From: Odontocerum albicorne
Taxonomy: Eukaryota > Arthropoda > Insecta > Trichoptera > Odontoceridae
Length of the DNA: 64,000 nucleotides
Direction: 5' to 3'
Assembly: GCA_949825065.1 (NCBI GenBank)
Contig: OX463849.1
Span: forward strand, 29,066,043-29,130,042
Shown: positions 53,201 through 60,949 of the stretch, piece by piece
Layout: each line of letters opens with the position of its first letter
Numbering within the stretch: position 1 is the first letter of the stretch
The notes under the pieces: generated by a model
Told to the model about the DNA's origin: nothing
The model's input: only the letters and a program-made list of their open reading frames with translations
Databases searched by the model: none
Translations under genes and position numbers: made by a program

Positions 53201-54490
53201 CGTTTTCATTTAAGGTATCATAAGCATATTTCGGGGGTGTTATGGGTGATGGCAAACAACACATAGCCAACCTAAATGTTAACCTCACCTGCACGCGGTA
53301 TCCCCTGCTAGATAACTAACGAGGCTCTGGAGACCGAGTATCTGCGGTATAACCGTAACATCTGCACAGGAAGAAATGCCTGTGCCAGTTCCCCCAGGAA
53401 GGAAACCTTGAAATCCCCATGTCAACCCACATTTGGACAGCGTGACATGGAACTACTACCAGTAGTATTCAAATTACCTCCAAATGGAAGACGGGCCGCG
53501 GGGGAGAAGTGGATGCAGTGTGCCCGAGATAGGGAGTTGTGGAAGACCGAAGGGGATGTTTATATCCAGGGATGGATCCAGAACGGCTGAAGAAGAAGAA
53601 GAAGCATATTGCTGGTTGGATGGAGTAGATTGCCATATGGAAATAATCCTATAAAGTTGTACTGTGTATATAGAAAAGTGTTATACATTATTCGTTCGGG
53701 CGCTGCTATAGATGCTAGACGTGATTTGTGTAATATTAGTGGGTTTGCTCTCTAAACGACTTGTCCTTTGAATTGAAATTGAAAATACACAGTCATGCCG
53801 AGTGAACCGCCAATGAGGATGTGTAAATGAGATGTGATATATTGGTATGCAAAGTTGTCTCTCGTCACGCGATCGAAGAGAACGTCCGTACTCAGAAAGA
53901 AACTGGGATTTTCGCGAAGACATGAAGGAGTAAGGCCTCGGCCACACAGGTAAAAGCCTCGCTTGGTGCTTAGAGCTACGCTACAAGGTTACTATAATAG
54001 TCACGTAGCGTGGCGCGAAGCGTGGTGTGTGGCCATTGCGATAGTATGGGGTGCGTTGGTTCGCTAGGATATGTCAACTAGCTCGCAGCGTAGCTCTAAG
54101 CACCAAGCGAGGCTCCTACCTGTGTGGCCGAGGCCTAATGGAATTGTTAAGCTTTAAAATAAAATTAATCTATAAGCAGAAAAGTTCTTTATAGAAGGAA
54201 GAAATGTAACCAGTCTCCTCATTGTATCTTCCCGTCTGACTATATGTCTGGTTAGGTAGTGGGAATTGACACTATACCAGGGTATGAGTAATCAAACATT
54301 TGTAGGTAAGTTTGGAGCTTTATGTGCTCGGGTTGATGATATGATGATGGAGGGGCTAGGAGCAAAGAGCGAGGGCGCTTACCTGTGGGCAGCAGCAGGT
54401 GCTGGCAGGGCAGGGGTGGAGCGGGGACCGAGCTAGGGGGCGGAACCGCCCCCTCATCCGATTGGCCTCCACCCAACTTGTACACGTGCT
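41152..54490 (-). CDS. PAR/CES-2-like bZIP transcription factor (5' end missing)
   Basis: Four exons (54490-54383, 44229-44047, 43492-43254, 41250-41152) join in phase to give 208 visible residues and a TGA. The C-terminus is a bZIP domain: basic region at about 148-176 with RRKRNNQAAKKSRDAR, the NNxxAA signature of the PAR/C-EBP-like group, then a zipper with I177, L184, L191, L198 and L205, ending three residues later. A C-terminal zipper and the KDDKYYERR lead-in fit PAR-type factors (HLF, CES-2, giant). Upstream are a Gly/Arg-rich stretch (exon 3) and Pro/Leu-rich exons. Such proteins bind DNA as dimers in the nucleus. The 10-kb intron 54382-44230 is packed with transposons. Which PAR-type gene it is cannot be told. 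Confidence 0.85.
41826..42035 (+). mobile_element. LINE RT C-terminal fragment, left arm
   Basis: The frame reads MLERVQKRFLRCFYMKEHEY and LLGMLNYRC, a motif pair near the end of jockey/R1-like ORF2. Its last 90 bp recur in reverse at 42500-42600. Confidence 0.7.
42050..42461. mobile_element. Non-coding element with 35-bp inverted repeats
   Basis: The ends pair as CCGTAACTGAAGTGTTCCTT and, reversed, CCGTAACTGAAATGTTCCTT, continuing through TATGCGCGGCCATC. The interior resembles 32815-33130. It sits between two opposing LINE fragments. Confidence 0.7.
42480..42720 (-). mobile_element. LINE RT C-terminal fragment, right arm
   Basis: The minus translation includes RWTPNRRNLPLSNDLLYRTY, continuing into the segment shared with the left arm (41936-42022). 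Together with the plus fragment it forms an inverted pair around the TIR element. Confidence 0.65.
43254..43492 (-). CDS. bZIP gene exon with the basic region
   Basis: The acceptor GCATTCACAG precedes and the donor GATCAG|GTAATC follows, phase 1 to 0. It encodes a Gly/Arg-rich part (GGERGGRGRGEKRPIPEE) and the basic DNA-contact region through KFREDQ. Confidence 0.88.
43640..43995 (+). pseudogene. Tc1-like transposase C-terminal remnant
   Basis: The plus frame reads WPSGSLDLNPLDLKL (the region of the last catalytic residue, usually SPDLNPLDF), a stop, then SVVEDKLCAKRHSNIELLKH and TAYRQLYYAKRFF. Only the C-terminus is seen. Confidence 0.7.
44047..44229 (-). CDS. bZIP gene Leu/Pro-rich exon
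   Basis: The acceptor GTTTCAG precedes and the donor GAACAG|GTATGA follows, phase 1 to 1, length divisible by 3. It encodes ELVGSGLGGLGALGEGEAWC, a run of LPL/PLS units and LRAPATHFFTDCRT. Low complexity makes its function unclear, but the open frame, splice sites and phase all agree. Confidence 0.72.
44290..44650 (-). mobile_element. SINE family A, minus copy
   Basis: In reverse it shows a clean tRNA-like head: GGCCGCGCGGTAACGCACTG, then GGTCGCCGGTTCGAACC, whose GGTTCGAACC is a canonical RNA polymerase III B box. The body matches 23850-24140. Confidence 0.8.
44770..44885. mobile_element. Partial copy of the MITE at 1920-2148
   Basis: It shares ACCGAAGTTAGCCGATTATG, TCTTAAGCCCGATGTGTATT and the AATACTG end before TA (44886-44887). 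The other end is altered. Confidence 0.65.
45240..45420 (-). other. GC-rich segment of unknown nature in the bZIP intron
   Basis: A CpG-rich patch (GCGCCCTGGGGCCCGC at 45286) with an open minus frame containing ERRDALEVCRGGRTGMSKPD. A GTATGAGTAAG donor-like sequence lies at 45332, but no acceptor supports an exon. It may be a retroelement 5' end or an unrecognised exon. Confidence 0.25.
45640..45828 (-). mobile_element. LINE RT fragment
   Basis: The reverse strand reads LVYGSETWAWT-like sequence (TTGGTGTATGGAAGTGAAAC at 45804), a motif of insect ORF2 reverse transcriptases. It is interrupted by the palindromic MITE that starts at 45829. Confidence 0.5.
45829..46112. mobile_element. Near-perfect palindromic MITE, TTA duplication
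   Basis: 284 bp between TTA (45826-45828) and TTA (46113-46115). The two halves pair over about 115 bp each (GTCCAGATGAGGCGTTTTAC at both ends, TAGCTTCGCGGTATTTATGA inside), with a loop near 45965-45985. The TTA duplication suggests PIF/Harbinger mobilisation. Confidence 0.88.
46732..46970 (+). repeat. 36-bp minisatellite
   Basis: Six full units and a partial one, each starting AAAAGTAATAACGAGTTTAA and ending GTATCTC. Units differ mainly at one position pair (GAGT, GAAT, GCGT). Because 36 is a multiple of three, long but meaningless frames run through it. Confidence 0.95.
47035..47470 (-). pseudogene. Tc1-like transposase C-terminal remnant
   Basis: The minus translation reads PHSLDITPMNFFIGIHQRKS then FHVISSVWIRTAIILST, a decayed form of SPDxTPxDFFLWGxxK and the family's C-terminal signature, with several stops. 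The TAGGATGTCTCAAAAAATG sequence at 47452-47471 may be its terminal repeat. Confidence 0.6.
48071..48996 (+). mobile_element. Internally deleted mariner-type element
   Basis: 926 bp between TA (48069-48070) and TA (48997-48998). Inverted repeats are CTGCCTTGATCAAAAAGTTT at the left and a matching end AAAACTTTTTGATCAAGGTAG with one base less. About 350-400 bp of the transposase centre is missing. Confidence 0.9.
48280..48943 (+). pseudogene. Mariner-type transposase with deleted catalytic centre
   Basis: The N-terminal part reads KFCVKNGFNGPQTLEMLDK and KLTIRELAEDLKIAYGSAQD (helix-turn-helix). Near 48665 it jumps to SPDLAPCDFFLF-like sequence (third catalytic residue) and ends RCFEDWIKRW, GEYFEGDH and a TAA at 48943. 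The first two catalytic Asp are deleted. Confidence 0.85.
48999..49570 (+). repeat. CD dispersed repeat, fullest copy
   Basis: The first part (48999-49150: GCCTATTTGGCTCCTATTAC, TTATTGCGACAGGATCTGAA) matches 9795-9935 and 55262-55400 reversed. The second (49290-49570) matches 38440-38735 and 54895-55000 reversed. The order is the same in the minus-strand copy at 54835-55430, so they form one repeat of about 570-600 bp ending AT-rich, probably a LINE 3' region or long SINE. Confidence 0.65.
49645..49930 (+). mobile_element. LINE RT fragment
   Basis: The frame reads FEILDQCEEFGCLGSIFLGD and GRVKSDIERCVVIENQVYG, the post-palm region of insect RTE/jockey-like ORF2 (usually EFVYLGSxFxxDG). A stop follows at 49832, then NVEMTIYD-like remnants. 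Confidence 0.75.
49945..50190 (-). mobile_element. Internally deleted Tc1-like element, copy B (truncated)
   Basis: It is the reverse complement of 533-760: the AAAGGTCTTTC-type end at 50190, a TTGGATAAAACACA segment, and the same internal junction (TAATCTCCGGAAACGGTGAT). It stops at about 49950, so the C-terminal end is missing. Confidence 0.8.
50437..50775 (+). repeat. 36-bp minisatellite with TTAGG-like spacers
   Basis: Units of GCTATTTCCAATGCACTTTC then GGCTATTCACTATATA alternate with units ending in GTTTAGATTAGGTTAG. The TTAGG runs (for example near 50575-50592) recall the arthropod telomere unit. Confidence 0.9.
50870..51741 (-). mobile_element. Non-autonomous Tigger/pogo-type element
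   Basis: 872 bp between TA (50868-50869) and TA (51742-51743). Ends are CAGGTGGCCCTCGACTTTCG and, reversed, CAGGCGGCCCTCGACTTTCG. The encoded protein (51054-51482) has the C-terminal part of a Tigger/jerky-like transposase. Confidence 0.88.
51054..51482 (-). CDS. Tigger-like transposase C-terminal domain, intact 142-codon frame
   Basis: ATG at 51482, stop at 51054, no disruption. NMNEAFMHLDKFVTIM and AIEKDTECYRTLYHEKKKEG followed by QLTLDRFIKK match the C-terminal tail that follows the DDE domain in Tigger-type transposases (which often ends in a PIP-like QxxLxxFF motif). The DNA-binding and catalytic domains are absent. In TA-flanked transposon context it is a remnant, but an intact frame from an ATG is unusual. 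Confidence 0.72.
   Translation of the reverse strand: MNSEETPETITDETVSLMNELNLDVNNEDVNELIKSRSVPLSNEYLIEQQQLNEIHSESEEKEAHKIVKTLTIKNMNEAFMHLDKFVTIMEKCDPNGKRIFQVRRAIEKDTECYRTLYHEKKKEGDIQLTLDRFIKKTPAST
51850..52445. mobile_element. Short fold-back Penelope-like insertion
   Basis: 596 bp between identical 12-bp GAAAATATCCTT (51838-51849 and 52446-52457). The left 230 bp is the PLE 3' end in minus orientation; the right 366 bp the same sequence in plus orientation with a little more of the endonuclease (LERLEALEIS-type). The two arms pair over about 230 bp. It is separate from the element at 15923-18819. Confidence 0.92.
52616..53090. mobile_element. hAT-like MITE with 8-bp duplication
   Basis: 475 bp between CAATACAT (52608-52615) and CAATACAT (53091-53098). 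Ends are CAAGGATGGCCAAT and, reversed, CAGAGGTAGTCAAC, with GTCGATCGCGAT near both. An 8-bp duplication and CARxGGTxxxCAA-like ends are typical of hAT transposons. Confidence 0.85.
53230..53605 (+). mobile_element. LINE ORF2 tail
   Basis: Frame 53408-53590 ends GEKWMQCARDRELWKTEGDV then YIQGWIQNG and a stop followed by (GAA)n, a typical C-terminus and simple tail of an insect RTE/jockey-type LINE. 53161-53210 before it resembles the SINE B head (CCTCCGTGACCTAGTTGGTA). Confidence 0.72.
53934..54135. mobile_element. Palindromic MITE, TAA duplication
   Basis: 202 bp between TAA (53931-53933) and TAA (54136-54138). Both ends read GGCCTCGGCCACACAGGTA inwards, and the arms share GAGCTACGCT and AGCACCAAGCGAGGC. 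Harbinger-like by the 3-bp duplication. It is more GC-rich than its surroundings. Confidence 0.87.
54383..54490 (-). CDS. bZIP gene, first visible exon
   Basis: The acceptor TAATATCCAG precedes and the donor CCACAG|GTAAGC follows, phase 2 to 1. It encodes HVYKLGGGQSDEGAVPPPSS and a Pro-rich end. The phase fits 44229-44047. The exon before it was not found within 54491-64000. Confidence 0.65.
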
Positions 54491-54669
54491 CTGGATATTA
54501 CACAAAACATTATTAAATGGATGTATTTAAACTGAAGTTTTATAAATTAAATTGGGAGTATTTATGGCATATACTTCTAGAGATGGCAGTACCAGTATAC
54601 CTTGGGAACTTTATTAGTCCACTGTACAAACATAGTTTTGCGATATTCTAAGTCAACAACATCGAGTCC

Positions 54670-54832
54670 AGATAATTTTAAGTGCAAACGGGTGTACGTC
54701 AAGGGTGCAATCTCTAACCCGATTTGTTGTTTAACCTGCGTGGATAATATATTATGAGGAGGGCACTTGAAGACTGGGATGGCGGGATTGCTAATGATGG
54801 AAGAAAGCTCTCAAATCTGAAACTCTTTATTT
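54670..54832 (+). mobile_element. LINE RT, palm fragment
   Basis: The frame near 54680 reads TGVRQGCNL, then FNLRG, YIMRRALEDWDGGIANDGRK and LSNLKL, matching the RGVRQGCxLSPxLFNLYxE region before the YADD motif. The rest of the same LINE appears at 55430-55650 and 57180-57360, after insertions. Confidence 0.75.
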
Positions 54833-54834
54833 TT

Positions 54835-55430
54835 TATTTATTTATTTTACACATGACAAGAAATATACATAATTTTCGAAAAAACAACAGGAAATTTAAT
54901 TTGAACATACAATTTTATTGAATCTGCGTTTGTTGCCTTTCATTTGTCGTGTCCCCAGTAAACTAGGCTTTTGTCTGTATCTCACTGAGCATGAAAAAAT
55001 AAATCGATACTTCTTTACGATTTTCGATTACTCAAAAACAAAACCCCGTTGCACATTCTCATCAACCTGACAAACAGTGACACTCAATTACAACTGGAAA
55101 CATCATGCGAAATCAAACTCCTCACACTTCATCACTCCAGACAGACCAAAACCGTTCATCCCATAATATACCGCACACATTCATAAAAATAAAAATATAC
55201 AAATGTAAAACAACAAAAAACCACAGTCAAGAGCCCACACAAACCTTTTCCACACGTCATTAATCTTGCAAACCCAAGTACTCAAACTCCTGTCGCAATA
55301 ACAACCACGCTCCGATCGATTGCCTAAATTGTTTACCTTCCTTTACCTTTATTGAATTCGGCACCCCATTGTATGTCATGGGAGCTAAATAGGCATATTG
55401 CCTTTGGGTAAAAGAGGTTTTAACTTTTGA
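54835..55430 (-). repeat. CD dispersed repeat inserted in the LINE
   Basis: It contains both blocks of the repeat at 48999-49570, reversed, with its AT-rich end (TTTTTTATTTATTTATTTTA) at 54833. It separates two consecutive parts of the LINE reverse transcriptase. Confidence 0.65.
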
Positions 55431-55650
55431 CTTTAAAAAGGTGGAATACGAAAACAAGCTCCTCGGCCTTGAAATCAATAGGTTAAAAATTATGTTAATA
55501 ATAATAGACCACAGTAACAAACTGTCACGAAATAATGTGAATCGTGGTCTAAAAGTGGTTCTTGATTTTATTTACTTAGGCTTCAGCATTACCAACAATG
55601 GAGGATGCGAGGCTGAGGCGAAAAAATAATTGAAATAGCAAAAAATGTGA
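55430..55650 (+). mobile_element. LINE RT, thumb fragment
   Basis: The frame reads GLEINRLKIMLIIIDHSNKL and VVLDFIYLGFSITNNGGCEA, the part after YADD (usually GLxINxxKTKxM and FxYLGSxIxxxGGxExE). It continues the palm fragment at 54670-54832 and stops at the gypsy-type fragment. Confidence 0.75.
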
Positions 55651-56889
55651 TGTGAGGTGGGGTGGGATTGGTCTGGATTTTGCGTATAATGGTGGGCCAG
55701 TTGTTTCTATGTAGTTCCACTTGATGTTTTGAGCCTTCCTTGAATGGTGATGGTCTCGTGACGTCAGGGAATTCGGCGAGGATTCGGTGATATTTCTGCC
55801 TCATGTCAATCGTTCGTACGAAGGGTTGTGCAGAATTGTACATTGGCGCCTTGATAGAAATGTTGGTTACTTGATCTATAAGGCGGCGTCCGGCGACGTC
55901 GACGAGGAGTTTATGCTGCGTCAGGAAATCTGCTCCGAGTATTGGTTTCGTGATGGCTGCCATAACGAATTTCCACCGGAATGGTCTTCTGAGGTTCAGG
56001 TCGAGCTCCATGGTTTTTTCTCCATATGTCTGGATTACTGTGTTGTTAGCGGCGTAAATATTAAACGGAAGAGGCTTCGCGTAACTTGATGTTCTCAGTA
56101 TCAAGGAGATATTTGCTCCGGTGTCGACTAAGAATGTCATTCCTGACCTTTTGTCGGTAACAAATAGGCGGTGGGTAGTTCCATAAACGCCGGATTCCGC
56201 CGCAGCCAGCGTTTTTTTCTGGTTTTCCGTTTCCCTTTGTTGTTTTAAAGGTACACGGCGACCTGCAGCGGAAGGCATTCTTCCCGAATTTGTTGTGGTA
56301 GTAACAGAATGGTGATGCAGCAGTAAAGTGTGAGCGAGAACGTGTGGTGCGTACTTTTGATTGACTGCGGTACGGTGATCGTCGCTGCTGATAGCCATTA
56401 TAGGTAGTTCTCAATTTCATTTCCGCAATTTCCAGGCGGAGTTGTATGATTCCGTCGATTAAGGTGCGGATGGCATCTGACGTGGAGGGTTGCGGGGGTA
56501 CCGGTGCTTTGGGGACGGGAGAGGGAGCCGGTGTGATGCTCATGGTCGCTATTTCCTGCGTCTGCTCCAGCATCTTGTCGGCCAGCAGTGCGAGTTCGTC
56601 GAGGGCGGCAGTCTTGGAGATCGTATGGCTGACCGCCAGGACTGACCTCACATGAGCTGGCATCAGATTCATCCCCATCAGGCACAGCGTTGCATCTGGG
56701 GTCATTTCGCGGGCGTAGTTCCACATGCGCCGTAGCAGCTGTGACGGCCGCTGGTCGCCGAGCTCCATCTCTGATAGTAACTTCTGCAGCTGTCTCCCCT
56801 CGCTCTCTTCGTAGACGGAGATGAGTCTGCTTTTCAGGTCTTCATACTGGCTCGCGCTCGGGCTGTACAGGAGATCCGCGATTTGCTGG
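55640..56889 (-). mobile_element. Gypsy-type LTR retrotransposon fragment (gag end, protease)
   Basis: Minus-strand frames encode the end of a gag-like protein (56880 down to about 56230) with a Cys/His cluster near 56280, then a pepsin-like aspartic protease with the catalytic DTGA triad (near 56135) and a GADFL segment typical of retropepsins. One frameshift lies near 56230. There are no LTRs, RT or integrase, and the edges abut a DNA transposon at 56889. An old, dead fragment. Confidence 0.82.
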
Positions 56890-57169
56890 GGTATACGATA
56901 ATTAGATTTTTTTATACCTAAAATTAAATGTTCGTAATTAGTATTAATTCATAGTGGATCTTGGCCTATTTAAAGATAGATACAAATCATACAATACATT
57001 AGAAAGTCAGTATAATGAAAATTAGGAATTAAAACGTCAGTTTAAAGAAAAGCAATTTTTCGATTTATAAAAAAACGATTCGATTTGTAAAAAAAACGAT
57101 TTTACCCCATCCCTTTGAGGTAAGACATTTCAAACGTCACAGGGATCATGCTACATTTTCTTGAGTATA
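56889..57169. mobile_element. DNA transposon family X, copy 2 (5' truncated)
   Basis: It starts at GGGGTATACGATAATTAGAT and runs to ATTTTCTTGAGTATA, matching the right half of 24512-25077, with the complete AACGTCACAGGGATCATG terminal part that copy 1 lacks. Confidence 0.75.
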
Positions 57170-57179
57170 GGAGACAGTT

Positions 57180-57360
57180 TGGAGAGGGGTGTGGTTACTA
57201 CAAGCGCGGAAGGACGACGCAAAATAAGAAGAGTTCTAATGCGTTGGATTGACCAAGTGCGACACGCAACAGGACTACTCTTAGCAACTGTCCTTCGAGC
57301 CGCGGAGTGCTGAGATGGATGGAGAGAAGTCGTCAGAGGCTATCATGGGAGTCATGATAC
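57180..57360 (+). mobile_element. LINE ORF2 tail
   Basis: The frame reads GRRKIRRVLMRWIDQVRHAT and DGWREVVRGYHGS, the LINE C-terminus. It is probably the end of the LINE whose parts lie at 54670 and 55430, displaced by the insertion of 55640-57169. Confidence 0.65.
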
Positions 57361-57515
57361 TCAGTCATGAGCTACACGACAGGATGGACGAATTTAAACT
57401 GCAAATCCCAATAACTGAGTTGGACTATAGACTATTGTTGAAAGTTATGAGCCTCACAACTTTATCAGATAGAACAATGTTTAACCTGACTACAGTTATC
57501 AGCTAGTGGTTGGCC

Positions 57516-58403
57516 CAGGGTGGCCCAAAAGTCACTTCTCCATTTTAAAAACAAATAACTTTTTTATTTCTTAATAAGTTACATTTATTATTTTATTAAC
57601 AGAAAACACACTTCTTCAAAATAAATTTTATTTAGTTTTGAAAATTACATCCTTTAAATAACTGCAATTTTGGTCTTCACACTGACGCCCTCTTTCTAAG
57701 GCGTGAGCCATCACCTGTCGTAATGTTTCTTGGCTTATTTCTTCAATTTCTTCACGGATGTTGGCCTTCAATTGCTAAATGGTTCGAAGATTGTTACGGT
57801 ATACTTTATATTTCAAATACCCCCATAGAAAGAAGTCTGGAGCAGTTAAGTCAGGTGAGCGTGACGGTCACTTGATTTCAGAGTTTCGCGAAATTATCCT
57901 TCTTCCAAAACTTTGTCTTAAGAGTTCAATTGTCGGGGGAGCTGTATGAGCAGTAGCACCATTTTGCTGCCACCATACCTCTGGAGTGTCCTCAACTGCA
58001 GGACGCACTAAATTCTCTAGCATTTCTCGATACCTTTCGCCATTGACGGTTAGTGGGTTTTCTGCCTCATCTTCAAAGAAATAAGGTCCAAGAACTCTTT
58101 CCGCATTTACACCACACCAAACCGTTACTTTTACGGGGTGCAGACTACGTTGGTGGACTATTCTTGGATTTTCTGTCCCCCAAAATAGCATATTTTGTTT
58201 ATTAACAAATCCGTTTAGGTGGAAGTGGACCTCGTCGCCCAAAATTGCAGTTATTTACTCGTAAAGGATGTAATTTTCGAAACTAAATAATATTAATTTG
58301 CAAGAAGTGTATATTTTTTGTTTATAAATAATAAATGTGAATTATTAAGAAATAAAAAAATTATTTTCTTATAAAATAGAAGAGGGACTTTTGGACCTTC
58401 CTG
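57516..58403 (-). mobile_element. Tc1-like element lacking the transposase N-terminus
   Basis: 888 bp with ends CAGGGTGGCCCAAAAGTC and, reversed, CAGGAAGGTCCAAAAGTC. TA follows the right end; the left duplication is not clear. It belongs to the transposase type whose deletion derivative lies at 533-1079. Confidence 0.8.
57640..58242 (-). pseudogene. Tc1-like transposase C-terminal two-thirds
   Basis: It reads GDEVHFHLNGFVNKQNMLFW, LHPVKVTVWCGVNAERVLGP and FFEDEAENPLTVNGERY. The second catalytic motif is QQNGATAH where QQDGATxH is expected (Asp to Asn). A TGA replaces the Trp of KWPSRSPDLTAPDFFLW. The N-terminal DNA-binding part is deleted. Confidence 0.85.
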
Positions 58404-58487
58404 TATTTCAATATCTCGGAACTAACTTAGCTTGTCATGTCACAAATGACTTTATATAGTATTATTATGTATATTGTATTATATTAC

Positions 58488-58688
58488 ACTTTCGTTGTAT
58501 ACAGTACAACCTGGCGGACTTATTCCCATGTGGCAATATCTTCCAACCAACCAGAAAGGTGTTAAAAAAGCCTTAAGTGAAAACCAGACTGGAATATTTA
58601 AAAAAAAATCTGGGTTCCAGCGGGATTTGAATCTGCAACCTCCAGGCTGGAAGACAGGCGTCTTACCAACTAGGTCACGGAGGTCGTA
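58488..58688 (-). mobile_element. SINE family B, minus copy
   Basis: In reverse: CCTCCGTGACCTAGTTGGTA (A-box region), AGATTCAAATCCCGCTGG (B box), then ACCCAGATTTTTTTTTAAAT, CCAGTCTGGTTTTCACTTAA and a TTGTACTGTATAC tail. Confidence 0.82.
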
Positions 58689-59183
58689 AACTTTTAAGCC
58701 CAGTCGTAAAAATGGTTATGTTCAATAGTGAAGTAGTTGTAACTAATTGTTTATACAACTCTTTCATAAGAAGACTACACAGATTGGTCAATCAATATGG
58801 ACATTGTACAGATTTTCATGTGATTTTTACTAGTTACAGGAGTAAATTGTAGAAGTTGTTCTTACCAGGGTGAATTAATTAAATTTAATAAGTTTACTTT
58901 CTTATATTGGTTCGTTTATATAAGTTTTTTTTCTATTGCATAACATTGCTAATATGTCAATGTTAAATTATATTGTTGAATTTAAATCTTCTGTTTCAAA
59001 AATGCCATTTGACCATTGAAATAAAAAAAAAAAATTATGTACGAGTATATATTTAAAAAGGACCCAAAGTATTAAATAATTATTTTTTTATTTGTGCTAT
59101 CAAAAACATAGATTTATCCGTATTCTGTATGTTCGAAAACATTAAGTTAGTAAAATTATTATTTCATAGTCAATTAATTAATT

Positions 59184-59405
59184 CGTATGGCAACCCTCCG
59201 TGGCCTAGTTAGTAAGACGCTTGTTTCCAGACCCGGAGGTCGCGGGTTCGAATCCCGTCAGAACCCAGATTAAAAAAAAAATATTCCAATCTTGTTTTCA
59301 CTAAAAATACCTCTTTAACATCTTTCTGGCTAGTTGGAAGATATTATTACATAGAAATAAGCCTGCCAGGTTGTAATGTATACAACAAAAATGTAACACA
59401 ATACA
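59184..59405 (+). mobile_element. SINE family B, plus copy with intact Pol III boxes
   Basis: The tRNA-like head has TGGCCTAGTTAGTAAGACG and GCGGGTTCGAATCCCGTCAG; GGTTCGAATCC is a canonical B box. It then runs through AACCCAGATTAAAAAAAAAA, ATTCCAATCTTGTTTTCACT and CCAGGTTGTAATGTATACAA. Not a true tRNA gene: there is no acceptor stem closing the 3' side. Confidence 0.85.
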
Positions 59406-59569
59406 ATACCATCATTATTTTTTATAAATAAGCAATCCACCAACACTAGCGTGAGTTGTGCCACAAAATCAAAGTCACTTTGCAATGAGTCAATATGTAT
59501 AGTAAAATTAATTTTAAAACACGACAATTATAGACAATTTACTGATTAAACTTAAAAATATTAACAATC

Positions 59570-59800
59570 GATGTATAACAGGAAAAGTTCCTCTAAGAAA
59601 TAAGAAACGCAACATTCATTGAACGTAACAAAGTTATAGCGTTTAGTAAATCAAATCTGTCCCGTAAAGAAGAACCATAAAATACATGATCCATAGTTTC
59701 ATCATCCAGATCACACTCGCAGCCGGGATCCTCCACAATACCCAATCTGTAAACAAACTCTTTAACATATCCTAATTGGTGATATATTGAAGACCGTGGC
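59570..59800 (-). mobile_element. LINE ORF2 C-terminal zinc-knuckle fragment
   Basis: The minus translation reads HQLGYVKEFVYRLGIVEDPG then CECDLDDETMDHVFYGSSL, like the Cys/His end of jockey/I-type LINEs (CxC..ET..H). The plus-strand frame at 59787-60098 overlaps its edge and has no motif. Confidence 0.6.
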
Positions 59801-60154
59801 TGGGAGACAGCAGTGCATTCGAATTAATCGAGCCTTCGTATTAAGAGCCGCTGGAGTAGGCACGGAACTTTCTGTGGTTAAATTCTGTCTTAAAAAATGT
59901 TTTGTACTAGCTCATGCAAAACGGTGTAATGTTTTCTCAATTATTTCAAAACTGGTAAAATGCCACTTGAGCTATTTAGCATATTGTATTATATTATTCA
60001 ATGTTGCAATCGTTGCCCTGGGGGTTTACAAGAGTAAATCCGACTTACGTTTCCGTTATAAGCACAGGCTCCTGAAGCATTATCTGTTGTCTGACTAGTT
60101 CACCTACAGTATTAGCAGGGAGGACCAAGGTCTGAGTGAATGTGATGGAATACA

Positions 60155-60506
60155 AGTAGCCTGAATGAGTGGATATGTACATGCTAAATAATTCGTTGTA
60201 ATAATTGTTATCTAGTTATAGTTTAGTATGTAGGTGTTAACTTTTTATAAGAAATTAAATATTAAGATTATTAAAAATAAAAATAACATGTATGTATTTA
60301 TGATAAGATTTAGTTGGTTCATCAATACAAAGTAGCCTGAATGAGTGGATATGTACATGCTAAATAATTAGTTGTAATAATTGTTATCTAGTTATAGTTT
60401 AGTATGTAGGTGTTAACTTTTTATAAGAAATTAAATATTAAGATTATTAAAAATAAAAATAACATGTATGTATTTATGATAAGATTTAGTTGGTTCATCA
60501 ATATAA
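60155..60506 (+). repeat. 176-bp tandem duplication
   Basis: 60155-60330 and 60331-60506 are the same 176 bp, starting AGTAGCCTGAATGAGTGGAT, with one clear difference (AATTCGTTG versus AATTAGTTG). This implies a recent event. Confidence 0.95.
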
Positions 60507-60579
60507 TATTTAAATTAGACCAATTCTTAAGATATACCATAAATCTGTATAAAGGTATAACTTAAGTTCAGTTCAGTTT

Positions 60580-60800
60580 GACCCCACCTCCACCCAGCTG
60601 TTATGAAGAACAAAATAAGTCCCCATCCACTGTGGTCTACACTAGAAGATCGAAATCTTCTTTATTTTTTTTATGAGCGCGACGTCACATAGTGACGCGT
60701 CGACACTTCTCAACGTACTGACCTCAAACCGGTCTCGTTGCGGAGGGGAAGGGTCAGGCTACACGGAAATGTAGCCAACATGTCGAAAATAAAATCCATC
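60580..60800. repeat. Dispersed repeat shared with 62810-63010
   Basis: Both stretches share GTTCAG, a CCACTGTGGTCTACA / CACGATCTACA block, a TTCTCTTTATTT block, then a TCACGTAGCGACG-like part and a GC-rich end. They are diverged copies of one unclassified element. Confidence 0.45.
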
Positions 60801-60949
60801 CGGTCGTGAGAGCCTCAGTACACTTACTTTCTGGATACGCATAGTATAAACAAGATATACCGTTTTATTATAGACAAGATATACAGTTTAATTATATACA
60901 AGATATACCGTTTTGTTTGTAAATTTGAACTGGAAATGCAGCAAGGGGT

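Noticed and set aside
59184..59260. Possible tRNA gene
   Set aside because: Good A and B boxes, but no closing acceptor stem, and the body continues as a SINE with other copies.
59787..60098. 103-codon plus frame
   Set aside because: No motif, begins at the edge of a LINE fragment, ends near a tandem duplication; likely chance.
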